The notes under the pieces were generated by a model. It worked only from the letters and a program-made list of their open reading frames with translations, was not told the DNA's origin and made no database searches. A stretch of DNA of 64,000 bases from Protula sp. h YS-2021 (taxonomy: Eukaryota; Annelida; Polychaeta; Sabellida; Serpulidae): NCBI GenBank assembly GCA_949752745.1, contig OX457033.1, positions 13,322,448-13,386,447 of the forward strand, written 5' to 3'. Made by a program: the position numbers and the translations under genes. Each line of letters starts with the position of its first letter. The first letter of the stretch is position 1. This document shows positions 16,018 through 28,723 of the stretch, piece after piece.

Positions 16018-16495
16018 ATGGATACGCATGGTAATCAGTTGGTACGTGAATGGCCCCGGGTCATCTGCACGCATGGTAACCAGTTAATACGTGAGTGGCC
16101 CCGAGCCATCTGCACGCATGGTAACCAGTTGGTACGTGAGTGTCCCCCTCCTGCCCGGGTCATCTGCACACTTGGTAACCAGTTGATACGTCAGTGGTCT
16201 CCCAGGCTATGGACATGCATGGCAACCAGTTGGTACATAAGTGACCCCCCCCCCCCCCCCCCCCGCCGATCATCTGTACGCATGGTAACCAGTCGATACG
16301 TGAGTTGTCCCGCAGGTTATGGACATGCATGGTAACCAGTTGGTACGTGAGTGGTCCCCCGGGCCATCTGCACGCATGGTAACCAGTTGGTTCGTGAGTG
16401 ATCCCCCTGGTCATTAACGCGCATGGTAGCCAGTTGGTAGGTGAGTGGACCGGGTCATCTACACGCATGGTAACCAGTTGGTACGTGAGTGCCCC
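16018..16495. repeat. Minisatellite, unit about 35-45 bp
   Basis: About eleven copies of CATGGTAACCAGTTGGTACG followed by TGAGTG, a variable C-rich segment and a (G)TCATCTGCACG segment. One copy has an uninterrupted run of about 18 C at 16246-16263. ORFs crossing it on both strands are by-products of the repeat. Confidence 0.9.
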
Positions 16496-16499
16496 TCCC

Positions 16500-17660
16500 C
16501 GGCGGTTATGATACTGGAGTAATTTCTCAGGGAATTGGAGATTTCTATTCTGTTGGTTTCAATATTATTTCATGGATCTGTGAGCGAGGTGCTACAACTG
16601 AAGTTAAGTTTGTAAAATACTTTGTAAAATAGTAAGGTATAAATAAGAATACTAGAGTAGCGAAGACTCATTTTGTATACATCTGAAATAATAATTACAT
16701 GATTGTATGTTGAATTATATGTAACTAAATGAGACCAATATAATAATCACATTCATGTTCTTAATAATATTAGACCCGACAGATTCTTTATAGGCAGATG
16801 CATAGCGTTTGTAATATATAGAAATATGTGGACTTTGCAAATAGTTTGTTTGGAAAATCTTTAAATATTGCACTACTGTAAAAAAATTCCGTGTTAACCT
16901 TATTACTTGATACATCTGGGCATTCGTAAGTAATCGCCTAGCCGCCCTTATAGGTATGATTTATAATAACAGGTTTTTAGTCCCCCCCCCCCCCCCCTAT
17001 ATTTCTACAATCAAACGACCACAGTCTGTAGATCTAATTGCAACTCAAATGGCACATGATGCTGCTAACCAATGGCAATAAGACAAAAACTTCACATAGT
17101 GAAATGCCTGTCATAATGCCAAGGGAGAAACTAATTTCTTTTCAGAGTTCAAAATCTGCAGTTTATTCTCTAGAAACAACAACATTGATGATCTCATCTC
17201 AGTAATCTCTTTGTTATCTCTTCTCATCTGCCTTCTCATTTGCTTCTCCTATTGATAATGCGCCACTCCACATTGTTATTTGTCCATACAAGTGAGGTAT
17301 GTGTCTAAATATTCCACTTAATTGAAGTGCAGTTTGCTGTTGATTCAGTTTGACTCGCAGTATCTAGTAGCTTACGAAACGTCGTCTGGGACTTAAGCTT
17401 CTTCTAGAAACATTAGACATGAGAGCTTGAAATTTTCCTATTTCATAACTGATGCGATGTACCTATCCAGAGAAAAATTCTATGTCTCTGACCCAAGATT
17501 ATACCTGGCGGTTTTCGATTTCCTCAGTTAACTGAATTTTGTGTCTAATTCCTTTATTCTTTATTCCATGTATCTGAGGAACACAAAAGTGTGCTCCTTA
17601 TCGTCTGCATACCTGTTCACTGGCGGCAATTCGAAAAAACAAAAACCACAATTGGTCAAT
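16500..17660. other. Non-coding stretch
   Basis: No supported gene. A run of about 16 C lies at 16982-16997. Confidence 0.5.
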
Positions 17661-17664
17661 AAAC

Positions 17665-17885
17665 GAGGTTAATGACCATCGGTTTCACAAATGGTTGGTC
17701 CTGCAGTCTCATTCAAGAAGTCATTGCCGTTGATTTAACTCATGAGCTTACCAGGGCGTTACTTCACACTCACATAGCTGCTTTGTCTACTGATACGGTT
17801 GTTGCGTCTGCCTCTTGTCATTAACACTGTTACGAATAAAGACCGAAAGCGATCTCGAAGGTGAATCGTTCGGGCGGCTCGACCT
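17665..17885. repeat. Dispersed repeat, copy A (relative of 55695-55925)
   Basis: Matches the segment near 55.7 kb in the same order and orientation: a TTCACAAATGGTTGG-like block, CATTGCCGTTGATTTAAC, CTACTGATACGGTTGTT, and GACCGAAAGCGATCTCG ending in ATCGTTCG. Divergence is strong. It is probably an old transposon or SINE-like family; no ends were identified. Confidence 0.6.
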
Positions 17886-18119
17886 TATACCGGCGTTGTT
17901 AAGCTTGGTTGGCTTCGGTCGTAGGCGGTCTCTTATGGAACCGGTCTCTTGCGGACCCTGCTGGGAGACGACAGCTCGTTAATACAACCACTTGAACGTT
18001 CTGCCACTGCCGCTTATTAAGTATACCAATTACTTTAAAAGACTCAGGACCATCTCGCCAATTTGTAAAAGGTGTCAGACAGCAAGGTTTTAATTTCTTT
18101 GAAATCAATATTGTGTATT

Positions 18120-21100
18120 CGTTTCAAACAAAGTGTAATAGAAGGACATTGAATTCGAAACTGATAGAAGGTAATTTCATTTTGTTGTACTTAATATTTA
18201 GAATAAAAATGAAAAATTACATCTTTGCATTAGTAAACATTCTACCAATTATAAGTAATAAATGAACCTTTGATATAATTTAAATATCTACATTTAGATG
18301 CACCACTCATCTTTTCGGTTTTGCCATAAAGATTGGTGCCGATTTTCTGAATTAAATATTTCTGGGATGGATGGATGAATATAGGATGATTGTAAGTGGG
18401 GAGCATCAAGATCTCACATATATAACTGCACCAAGCACGTTTAATGGTTAAAACTTTACACTATAACTATTTAAGCATTTTTTAGATTTTATTTTAAATT
18501 ATGCAAATGTTTTATTTTTCTGGTGGCAAAATCGGTTTTGTTAAAATTGAAATTGCATACGGTAATTTTTCACAGCAAATACGGTGACAGTTTTCAGCAA
18601 AATTAGTAATTTATAATATGTGATTGCGTAATATCTAAATTAAAGGCTTAAATTAAACATTTTAGTGCAAAGTCGACACATAAGGACAACCTGTGAACTA
18701 CTTCAGGATTTATGCACTGCTAGAGTGTTATAAGTTTCTCCAAGACACACGTATTTATAAATTCTCCCAAACAATTCAAATGATCAGCTATACGGTAGTT
18801 ATTTACTTGACTGAGCGGTGATTGGTCTTGATTTGCCGATGTTTGATCTTGACTGCCCCGGTATTGGCCTTGTCTTGATTAGCCGATTTTGATAGCAGAG
18901 ACACCTGGATTACTTGTGGAGCTAAGCTAATATATAGCAGAAAATAATTCCCTCACACCTGTCGTTTAAATGCTAATATTGTATTTTTGTAATAATATTC
19001 AAGTGCCTCAGTTGTTTATTTGTCTTGGCGTAATTTGCGTGTTTTTATGTTTTTAAATACTTGTAATTCATCTAGTTTTAAGATTTACTTTTGCAGGAAA
19101 CAACTTGCAAGTGTACTTTTTTAATGCTATTTATTGAAAAGCAGCGAAGTTTTGAAAGAAATGAGTATGAAACTGACACAGGACGAGTTCCCATTCACGG
19201 TTCTCTTTCAGACTGCAGCACCGGACGACTTTTATTTGCTTACGATCATGTGATCTCCTCACCATGAGAGTGACATCATCTCTATTGAATAGTCTTGCCA
19301 TTTCCCTTGCCAACACAATTAATTGTGCTGTTCTCACTATGGCATCTTTAGGAATTAACAACTCCTGTGAGAAAGGCAAAAATCTCGCTGAGTTGATGAT
19401 GCATTTAGAACAAATTGTTAAGTTTTTCGACACAATATTGTAAAACTAGCTCTTCCTTGGGTAAATACAGGCGATATTGATTATATCAGTTCCTGAATTA
19501 TATTTGTATTTACCCCCACGCACTGTAAAATTTTTAAGTTAATAATTATTGAGCATTTGCAATTAATGAAGACATATTTGCGCTACTGGGTACTTCGTTT
19601 CAAACCTCACGAGCGTGTTAACGCATCCTTGTTTGTGTGTTTTGTGTTGCAGTTCTAACGCCAACTAAAAGTACTGAAATTCGAGAATCTTTCCTACAGG
19701 AAACTTAACAACAGTAACACAAAGAGAACAAACCCCACGTTTGCTGTGTAATTAACATGCAGTTTGTTGCTAAATTGATAGCTTTATCAATCAATATTCC
19801 ATTAAGTGAACTTATAAAGAGTTATTTTCTGTCGCAATATAGCAAAACTAGAAATCTATGAAATGGCAACTGCCTGTATAAAACAAATCTGCATCAATTT
19901 TATAATATTATAGCACAATTATGGCAATAACTATTTACCAGTTTAGGCTCTCACGGCCAAAGCTACACTATTGGTAGTCTTCCTATGTGGCAATTGCAGT
20001 ATTTCTATTTTAGACGTCCTTAACTTTTTACCTGGCAAAAAGAACAAAAGTTCAAAAATGAAAAATGTACCAAAGACCATTTCGTTGTTTTTGTTAACAC
20101 CTGATCTAACACAGGAAAGTAAAAAAAAAACTTACCACTTACTTTCCTCAAACTTTTTTTCACCAATTGTCACTCACTTTCTTACAAGATATTTTCCAGT
20201 GACTTACCAGTTACTTAGTATTAAGTAAACAATTAGAAAACCAATTTTTGGTGTCCAGTTTACCAGTAAGTTACTAGCAGCTAAGTACATAATTTGTAAA
20301 AAGTTATCACTAAGAACAACAAAGAAAAACTGCAGTTACATACTTCCGGGTTTAACTTAGTCCGAAGTAACTAGTAAGTTACAAATAACTTAGTTGGAAC
20401 TTTACACAGAAAAACAGGTGGTAGGAAAAACGAAATGGACGTCCGTAAAAATGTCCTGCATTATGTTCTAGTATAAATGAAAATGACAATTTCGCCATAT
20501 ATATACAGCCATTTTCCGGGATGTTTAAACTTCAATGCATTCTATTAAACGACTTGCTTTCCGTAATTAAGGAGACGGCAAAATATTACAGTTATGTTGT
20601 ATAAAACGCGTTCTAATGTCTAGCCTCATCTCTCCACTAGCCCATCCACTGCACTTAAAATCAACAGTTTTCACTGAAAAAAGAGACAGTAGGCCACTTC
20701 TGTTGTGTTATGCTAGGCAAGTGCTGAGATATGATGCTACCGCTGTAACTTAATATGTAGAGCACGAAATTAATCCTGTCTTCATTACCCGCCCATACCA
20801 CACAGTAATTTTTGCATAAAGGGGTTGTACCAAAGTAGATTGTAACTTTCTGGGGAAAAGAAATAAGAAGTTGCTTGCAAGTTCATTTCTTAACCTTTAT
20901 TTTGAGTTCAATATTGAGATGCAAAAGGAGTGAGAGGGGAAGTGAAAGTAGACGGTCTTCACAATCTTCTTTTCAATCCGCTTTAAGATTTTAATAATAA
21001 AATGTAATCCTTTATTTATATATTTATATTTATAAGGCTAGATTTGTTGAGATCAGTCGTTAATAAATAGGTCACTCTATATTTTCATTTGAAGATATTT

Positions 21101-22600
21101 AGCCACTATTTCAAGATACCAACGACATGAAAACGTGTGCTTGTAAAATACTGACTCGTTAGCCCAAATAAGTCAGATATAAAGGCTCCTTATTCTTATG
21201 GTTTGCTCGACGAATATCTCTGGATGTTGCATCCCCCAATACATTACGGAATTTGACACAGAAATGAGTCAAAACCTTCAATAGAAATGCGTCAAATGTT
21301 GCTGAAATAATGGAGTTGCACTGAGCTCTGCTTAGTTCTTGTTCTAATTAACACACTTCTACAGCACGTCAATTGATCACGTGACGTACATCTCGTTATA
21401 CAACAAAAACCATCATGCAAGTAATTGTTGAGATAAATCTGAAGAAGCCTTACTGATGGGCAGTAACTGGGAGAACTTCCGGCAATTGAGCTGGAGTCTG
21501 GTCTTGCAAAAGAGAAGAGAAAAATGCTGGAAATGGTCCCCGTCTCTAGTTGATGCGGGGGAGTATGTGTTTTACTGAGTAAAAAAAGTAAGGCACGAAA
21601 ATATCTCTGTAACAGCACTGTATTTTCTTGGGACCTTTGCGGCGTTTCTGTAAGCAAAACTCTCAACTTCAGATATCCCCTGTCCCTCCGTTGTGTGTTT
21701 CATTTTTAGATTAACGGAGGGTGGTGAAGTGTGCAAATTGAGATCATGAAAACATCTTCACATTGCCAAAAAGTCTCAGAAATATGACTACGTATGGGAC
21801 GTTTCAACGTCGGTCTTATAGTGGAAGTGCTCTTAAATTCCTTCCCTTGAAGTGGTCGGATTCTAATGATTCCCTTAACTCATATCGGATTATTATTTAA
21901 TATTAATTATTAATTTATCAAAATAGTGAATCAACAACGTATTTTCAAGTAATTAGAAATGTACCACAATTTTCTAACGTTTGAGCTTTATAACTTGTTT
22001 AGAATACCTACATACTTTCACAAATTCAAAGACTTGCTCAATTTCAGATTTTTTATAGATATTTTACTCATTCATAGTTTAACTAACTTTTCTTAATAAT
22101 TACATATTCAAGAAGTAATTAGAAGAACTATTTTCATTCTTCCTGAAAATATCAAACCGGCTATTTTTTCCAGTAATTCTTTTTCTTTTTATTTTTCTTA
22201 AAACCCAAATGGTACATTTACGTGGGCTCGGACACATAATAAACTGGAAAAGAAGTAACCGATTCCTTTTTAAACTGACATAATGTTCGTACTACAAGAC
22301 TGGTCACAACCAGACCTTATCCAAATGAAAAGTCATTCCACAGATGACGTTGTATTTAAGAACTGATAGAATTAAAAATCAAATAGATCTTTTACTCTTA
22401 TCTGAATAAAACTCATTGTGTTTACATAAGCTGGATAAATGCTGTAACATGATTGGTCGATTATAAATTCAATCATTTTTCAATGATGACCATAATGCAA
22501 ACGAGTGAACATTTTTGAAAGTACATCAATAACCGCTAGATGTTATTTGTTAGCGTGTTGTGCAGCTGAGATATAGTCAATCACAATGGATTTATTCTTA
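18120..22600. other. Non-coding stretch
   Basis: No supported gene across 4.5 kb. Around 20100-20400 the motifs ACTTAC and GTAAGT/AAGTTAC recur many times on both strands between two GGACGTCC/GACGTCC sites (20013 and about 20437), reminiscent of a decayed inverted-repeat element but not resolved. Confidence 0.45.
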
Positions 22601-22614
22601 TTCGGTGCCAGTGC

Positions 22615-22935
22615 GATGCACACACAGTGTACACACACAACACAACACACCCACAACACACACAATGCACACAGTGTACACACACAACACAACACATCCA
22701 CAACACACACAGTGTACACAGAACACAATACAACACACACACAACACAATACAACACACACACAACACATCACAACACATATACACAACACACACACAGT
22801 GTACACACACAGCACAACACACACACAACACACACAACACAACACACACAGTATATACACACACAACACAACACACACAACACACACAGTGTACACACAC
22901 ACACAACACACACACAACACAGCACACATACACGC
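22615..22935. repeat. CA-rich satellite (ACACAACACAC with GTGTAC)
   Basis: Imperfect repeats of ACACAACACACACA with periodic CAGTGTACAC. Six overlapping ORFs on both strands arise only from the repeat. Confidence 0.95.
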
Positions 22936-23547
22936 AAAACTTCAAACTGGTTTTAAGATCCTAGCTCGTTCCGTGGTTGGCGAATAGCGGAAGCACAGTT
23001 TATGGGAGGCATATTATGGATCTCTTTATGAGAAATGAAGCTAAAAGCTTAAAATCAAACCGTCATATGCTTTAATGTCCTGTGTATCCACGTCAAGGTG
23101 ACACCTAGCCTCCACAGCAAAGATTTGGACACTTCAGCCTTGGTTACAAATTAGATGGTAACTCAAGCAATACCGACCCACGCAGGCCATAGGGAGGGAA
23201 CCTTTCTGTGCAATTTAATAATGAATAATCTATTTTGTGGACACATTAACAGTTCAGTGATCACGCCTGTCCCTCACCCCCTATTCTAGAACTATTTGTA
23301 GTGTATTTTCAATCTTAAAATTATAAACCTTTTTTAATTACCATTTCGTACTAGTAATGCTTCCTTGATACAGAACATTTTGCGTGATTATGATTTTATG
23401 AATATCTGGATTGATATTAGAGATGCTATATTTGGTAATATCACTTGGTTTCCCCCTACAACAGGCGAAAGTAATCCGCGTCAGTGTGAGAGACTTAAGA
23501 AATATTAGGTCCATAATTACATAACCGTTCGAAACACACACGCTCCC

Positions 23548-24290
23548 ACCTACTATGATGACTACTCCCGCCTACTTCAGTGATCACTCCAGCCTACACC
23601 AGTGACTACTCCCGCCTACTTCAGTGATCACTCCAGCCTACACCAGAGACTACTCCCGCCTACTTCAGTGATCACTCCAGCCCACACCAGTGACTACTCC
23701 AGCCTACTTCAGTGATCACTCCAGCCCACACCAGTGACTACTCCCGCCTACTTCAGTGATCACTCCAGCCCACACCAGTGACTACTCCCGCCTACTTCAG
23801 TGACCACTCCAGCCTACACTAGTGACCACTCCAGCCTACTTCAGTGACATCTGCCGCCTACACCAGTGACCACTCCGGCCTACTTCAGTGACCACTCCGG
23901 CCTACTTCAGTGATCACTCCAGCCCACACCAGTGACTACTCCCGCCTACTTCAGTGATCACTCCAGCCTACACTAGTGACCACTTCCGCCTACCTCAGTG
24001 ATCACTCCAGCCTACACCAGTGACTACTCCCGCCTACTTCAGTGATCACTCCAGCCTACACCAGTGACCACTCCAGCCTACTTCAGTGATCACTCCAGCC
24101 TACACTAGTGACCACTCCAGCCTACTTCAGTGACATCTCCCGCCTACACCAGTGACCACTCCGGCCTACTTCAGTGACCACTCCAGCCTACACCAGTGAC
24201 CACTCCCACCTACTTTAGTGACCACTCCTGCCTACTTTATTGACACTCCCGCCTAATTCAGTGACCACTCTCGTTTTATTTAGTAACCAT
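23548..24290. repeat. 22-bp minisatellite with 44-bp higher-order unit
   Basis: About 33 units of CAGTGATCACTCCAGCCTAC and close variants. Alternating units (TGATCACTCCAGCCTACACC, then TGACTACTCCCGCCTACTTC) give a 44-base period. Many units hold the palindrome TGATCA. Confidence 0.95.
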
Positions 24291-24299
24291 TTCAGTCCC

Positions 24300-27200
24300 A
24301 ATCTACTGGTTGTCCTACATCCGGTGATCCACTGTCTATTCATATTCAGCTACTTTTTAAGTAATACAAATGAGACTGGTTATGTCTCTGAAAGGATAAC
24401 ATCATAAACACAAAACTTGTGATACTTAAGGATCATACGGTGAAAAGTGTAGTAACCAAGTCACGTCCCGGGCTCACGTGACTAAATTACTCCAATCACG
24501 ACAGCGAAGAAAATCTTTCAATTTCAGAAGCAGAATATGGTTGGTCAACTAAAAAAGGGGGGTTTATTGATACCTAATGGCGTTACGTGGTCGTTCTCAC
24601 CTAAATGCTGAACTGAAAGGAGTGGGATCTTTACTGGAGGTATTTGTGAGACATCGCACGTGTAAAACAACATATTTAGTAGTGGGGCGGAATTTGCGGT
24701 AAGACTGCCAAAAGAGAGGAGTGACACCCCCACATGCTCTAGCTCACGTTCCATCCTTATGGGAATAAAATCACCAATTAAAGCGCCGTTAATCTTCACC
24801 ATGCATTAATATATAACTGTGGATACACCAGTGAGCAGACGTGTGTACAACAGAAATGTGACATCACGGAACAGGGCGAAAAGTAGAATATGTTTTATAT
24901 CTGATTCCAACTTAATCTTAAAAGATTTTTGGCATCACTTTTAATGCTTTTGTCGATTTTACTCATGGATATTAGAGGTAAGATAAAAGTTTTAAAATGA
25001 AATGACGGTCAAGGTCAACTTCGTATTTTTATGACCACTGAGGCTGCTGTCTGTGTGACTTCGAGAAAGATATATTTTTAAAAGAGTATTTGCTTTAACA
25101 TTATAAAACGTTCTCTAATTTTTCTTTCATTTTTCATTAAAATATTGAACTTTCAATGTGACCACGTGTGGAGATTTAAAATTTTTTACTGTTGTTTTAT
25201 TTATGTTTACAATAGTTTGAAGAGGTTCAATTTCACTACATTTTTACACGAAATCGGTTTTTCATATATATATATATAAATGAGTCAGACCAAAATACGT
25301 AGGAAAAGCAAGACTTAAATCGCTGGAGATTTTCTACGTTGAATAAAACTTTCAAATTTTACTTCTGGTAGTTTCCATGTCCAATATGAATTTTTTTTAT
25401 TGAAACACAGAAGTACACATAACTTCTCTTATAGGTTTTACAGTAGCACACTTAGTATACTGGTGTAACGTTAAATCTTTTTTTTTTTCGACATTTAAAT
25501 TCGAATATAAAATAAAAGTCATGTTCCAAAATTCGGCACTTTTTCTGCTATTTTATAACTTTGCGCTGGAATATCACATAAGTATTATTGAGGATTATCT
25601 TTGAGCATGTTATATTGGGATTATCTTTGGGCATATTGGAATATGCAGCAATAATTTCGTCAAAGCAGTACTTTACTTATTGAGATCGTCGAGAAATAAG
25701 AAAACGCAAAATATGTACTTTATGGACTTCGCGCCACTTTCGATATGTCGGCGCTCTGGAAAGGGTGTCAAAAATTGATAAATTTCTTGGATATTTTAGC
25801 TTTTAAAGATAAGTAAATACAACAGATTTGATCATCTGGACACGTTTTGATGACATCTAAGAGACATCATTTAATCGCGGTTCAGAAGGTCGTTTTCTTT
25901 TTCGTTTGTTAAGTCATTTCTGTGAGTTACCTAATAGCCGACGTTTACATCAGTGTTCTTCTGGAAAATGTGTTATGATAGAGCATTATTTACTCAATTA
26001 ATTAATGTAATTAATTAAAAGTAGACCAGCAAGACATATATCGTTGTACTTTCCGTGTGCAGTATTTCGATCTTTTAGGTTGTTTAAGTTTAATTCCTGA
26101 TATTCACCACCTTGCCCAGCTCCCCTCAAAAAAAAAAAAAAAAAAAATGACCGGGTAAATAGCCGAGGACATATAAGCTTACTTATATTCTGAAATTTGG
26201 CCATATTTTTCGTGCCAATTAAGTGCTTAAAATACTCAACCACAAAAACTACCAATTGGCTCGTAATCATTCGGACCACGCTTTTACTGTAATTACAGCC
26301 TATTCAGGCAGAACATTTGAAACCCAGGTCAAACGACCCTCCCTCCCTTCCCCCTTCCCCCCACACACACTCTGACAGAAAGGTAAATGATCAAAAAGCA
26401 GCCCACTTTATTCAGGTAGTAGTATATCAGAGGTCTTATCTTTGTATAGCTGGCCATGAGCAAAGACACAGTGCAATTGACTATGACAGAAAAGGTACCC
26501 ACTTCACCTGCTGCACCGTTGCCACATCTTACATATTTGATATGATTAATTAAATCATGGATGCTTCTAGCAAAAAAAAAAATAGAGGAAATTTCAAAAT
26601 TTGAATTTCTACAAATGTGCCTAAGTTTTGACAGTGCCTCGAATGGTAGAAAAAGTGCTGAATTTTCGGAGGTACCGCGAATAGTATTAAATTACCATAT
26701 TTAAATTCGGAATAATTGACCCAAATTATCTTGTGTTTGAAACAAGAACATAATCCAATTCGGGCTTCTTTCTAAACAAACTGGGCATTTTCTCAATATT
26801 ATTGAAGCTAAATTTTATTTCTTGAAAATCAATTTTCGCCATTTTTTTTTGGTTTTTTGCCATGTTGCATGTCGTTTCATAAAAAAAATAAGCGACATGT
26901 AGCCGAAACTGATGAACCTGCGCAGAAAGAAACACATACCCTTAACATTTGTGAATAAGTTCTCGGTCCCTTCCTACGTCTAACCCTAATACAATTACCA
27001 TCATAAAGAATGCCAAAAGAATACCTCACCCCCCCCCTAAAAATATAATAAGACTAAGAATAAGAATAAATAAAATAAAAATAAACAACACAGTGCCGTG
27101 TTTGACAACTTTAGCATTTTTGTGAGATAAATCAAGTCAGGTGGCTCATTCAAAGCATGTCATAGTTTTGCGACACCAGAGCTTCTTGGCTGCAGGTTCC

Positions 27201-28185
27201 CACATGGGAACAGAGATTGTCGCGGTAAATAAATGGTGTGCAAGAAATAGGTATTACTGTAGCTTATCGCCATTTGATTTTCATGAGAAACGGGGATTAT
27301 ACAACGCTAGAGTCAAAGACTCACGTTTTGGTTTTCTTGAATGTGTGTTAAAATATATTACAGTTATAGTACAGAATATGGCAGTTTTATACATTTGAAG
27401 GTTGGATATTTAAAAAAATAACACCCTCTTTTCTCATCGATGTTCATTCTGAAGTTCAGAAAAAGGGTGAAGAGAAGGCGGGCAGGAGATTGGGGGGGGA
27501 GTGCAACTCCATAGCCGGACTATGGGGATATGTGCGGCGTAATTTATGTTTTCAGATAGATTTTAGGCGTATTTATAAGTTACGCAGGAAAAATTCAGAT
27601 TAGCTTAGTGATTTGTTTCAACATTCCTGAATTTGAGCAGAACTCTAGTCCATGTAATTTAAAATCTCAGAGTAACAATCTGAAATTCAAGAAAAGCGTG
27701 TCTTTTAATATTATGCTACGTGTCGATCCTAATTGGGTTCTAATATAGTCCAAATTAAATCTTCACCACTGCTCATACCCGTATACGTTATCAGATACAG
27801 TATCAATGTGACGTCAGCAAATTCAGACGTGTAAAGTGTCACGTTCGGTGGAATCATCGATGGTTACAAAGTGAAATGGTGAACCTCTGAGAATATATCC
27901 TCGCCCCCCACCCCATATCTGCAGCGGACATTAATGGATGGTTAATGTCCGTGAACCGAAAATAACGCATGCAAAATTAACTGATCTTTGTCAAGTAATG
28001 CATGAATCTATGTTTGACAAACCACCCCGCCCCCGCGGGAAAAATTTTAATCAGAAACAAAGCAAAAAGGAAATTAAAAAGCCTCAAAATTATTGAAAGA
28101 CTAGAAAACTACAGTAACAGTTGTGGCGCATGTAGTTTAACGCTTAATATATGCTTGCTATTCATGTTAACCCTTTTGCTCACAT
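24300..28185. other. Non-coding stretch
   Basis: No supported gene. It includes a perfect 10-bp stem with 7-base loop at 27925-27951 (CGGACATTAA ... TTAATGTCCG), a TA run at 25265-25278 and an A-rich run at 26128-26147. Confidence 0.5.
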
Positions 28186-28186
28186 A

Positions 28187-28188
<2 letters not shown>

Positions 28189-28247
<59 letters not shown>
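28189..28247. repeat. (TAA)n microsatellite
   Basis: About eighteen uninterrupted TAA/ATA triplets. Confidence 0.97.
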
Positions 28248-28439
28248 TTGCATATTGAAAAGTGTAATGGCATATATGCTTACGGCATATGGTCTAGAAG
28301 TCGCTGTACTCATGTTGTTGACACGTAAATTGTTGGCAATTGCATTGCTGACTTATATTTTGTTTACAATATATTCTTGACATGTATATTGTGGACACGT
28401 GTGTTTTTGACACGTGTTTTTGTGTTTACTTTTGGACAG

Positions 28440-28505
28440 GTGTGTCTTCAGCCACGTGCCTCGCCTCGCTGCTCTGCCTGCTCCTGTCACATGTCCACGC
28501 CACAG
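28440..28505 (+). other. Possible orphan exon with signal-peptide-like sequence
   Basis: A GC-rich island of 66 bases between a CAG acceptor-like site (28437-28439) and a CAG/GTCAGC donor-like site (28503-28511). Both boundaries are phase 1. The encoded peptide (Val-Ser-Ser-Ala-Thr-Cys-Leu, then Leu-Leu-Cys-Leu-Leu-Leu) resembles a signal peptide core. No start codon is included and no neighbouring exon was found, so this is tentative. Confidence 0.25.
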
Positions 28506-28514
28506 GTCAGCGCC

Positions 28515-28640
28515 ATAATAATAACAATAATAATAATATAGTTGTAGTAGTATTAGAAGTAAAAGGTGTAGTAGTAGCAGTGGTAGTAGTAGTAGTTGTT
28601 GCCGTAGTAGTAGTGGCGGTTGTAGTTGTAGCAGTATTAA
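28515..28640. repeat. Imperfect triplet repeat (ATA/GTA)
   Basis: AATAATAAC followed by GTAGTAGTAGT-rich sequence; an ORF of poly-Val and poly-Asn across it is an artefact of the repeat. Confidence 0.85.
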
Positions 28641-28723
28641 AAGGACCTCGAAATTAGGGACACCCCGCCATTAGGGACAAAGTTCTTCAGTCACTTTTTG
28701 TCCCTAATAGCGGGATTTCACTG
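28641..28723 (-). mobile_element. pogo/Tigger-like terminal inverted repeat fragment
   Basis: Read on the minus strand this begins CAGTGAAATCCCGCTATTAG, continues with GGGACA, then a second GTCCCTAAT block and CCTCGAAATT in complement. That ordered series of ATTAGGGACA units behind a CAGTG end is typical of pogo/Tigger-type element termini. It also forms a strong hairpin (28663-28712). No transposase or second terminus was found nearby. Confidence 0.55.

Noticed and set aside
19131..19433. 100-codon minus-strand ORF
   Set aside because: No recognised motif, isolated in AT-rich non-coding DNA; length is compatible with chance.
21292..21666. 124-codon minus-strand ORF
   Set aside because: No domain, low-complexity Ser/Leu composition and no neighbouring exon signals; left out as unsupported.
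22543..22987. Six overlapping ORFs on both strands of 60-134 codons
   Set aside because: They come entirely from the CA-rich satellite and consist of Cys/Val or Thr/His repeats.
23548..24290. Regular repeats resembling a CRISPR array
   Set aside because: There are no unique spacers; units are contiguous and the genome is animal.
28382..28657. 91-codon ORF with poly-Val
   Set aside because: Most of it is triplet-repeat translation; only the short island 28440-28505 is worth noting.
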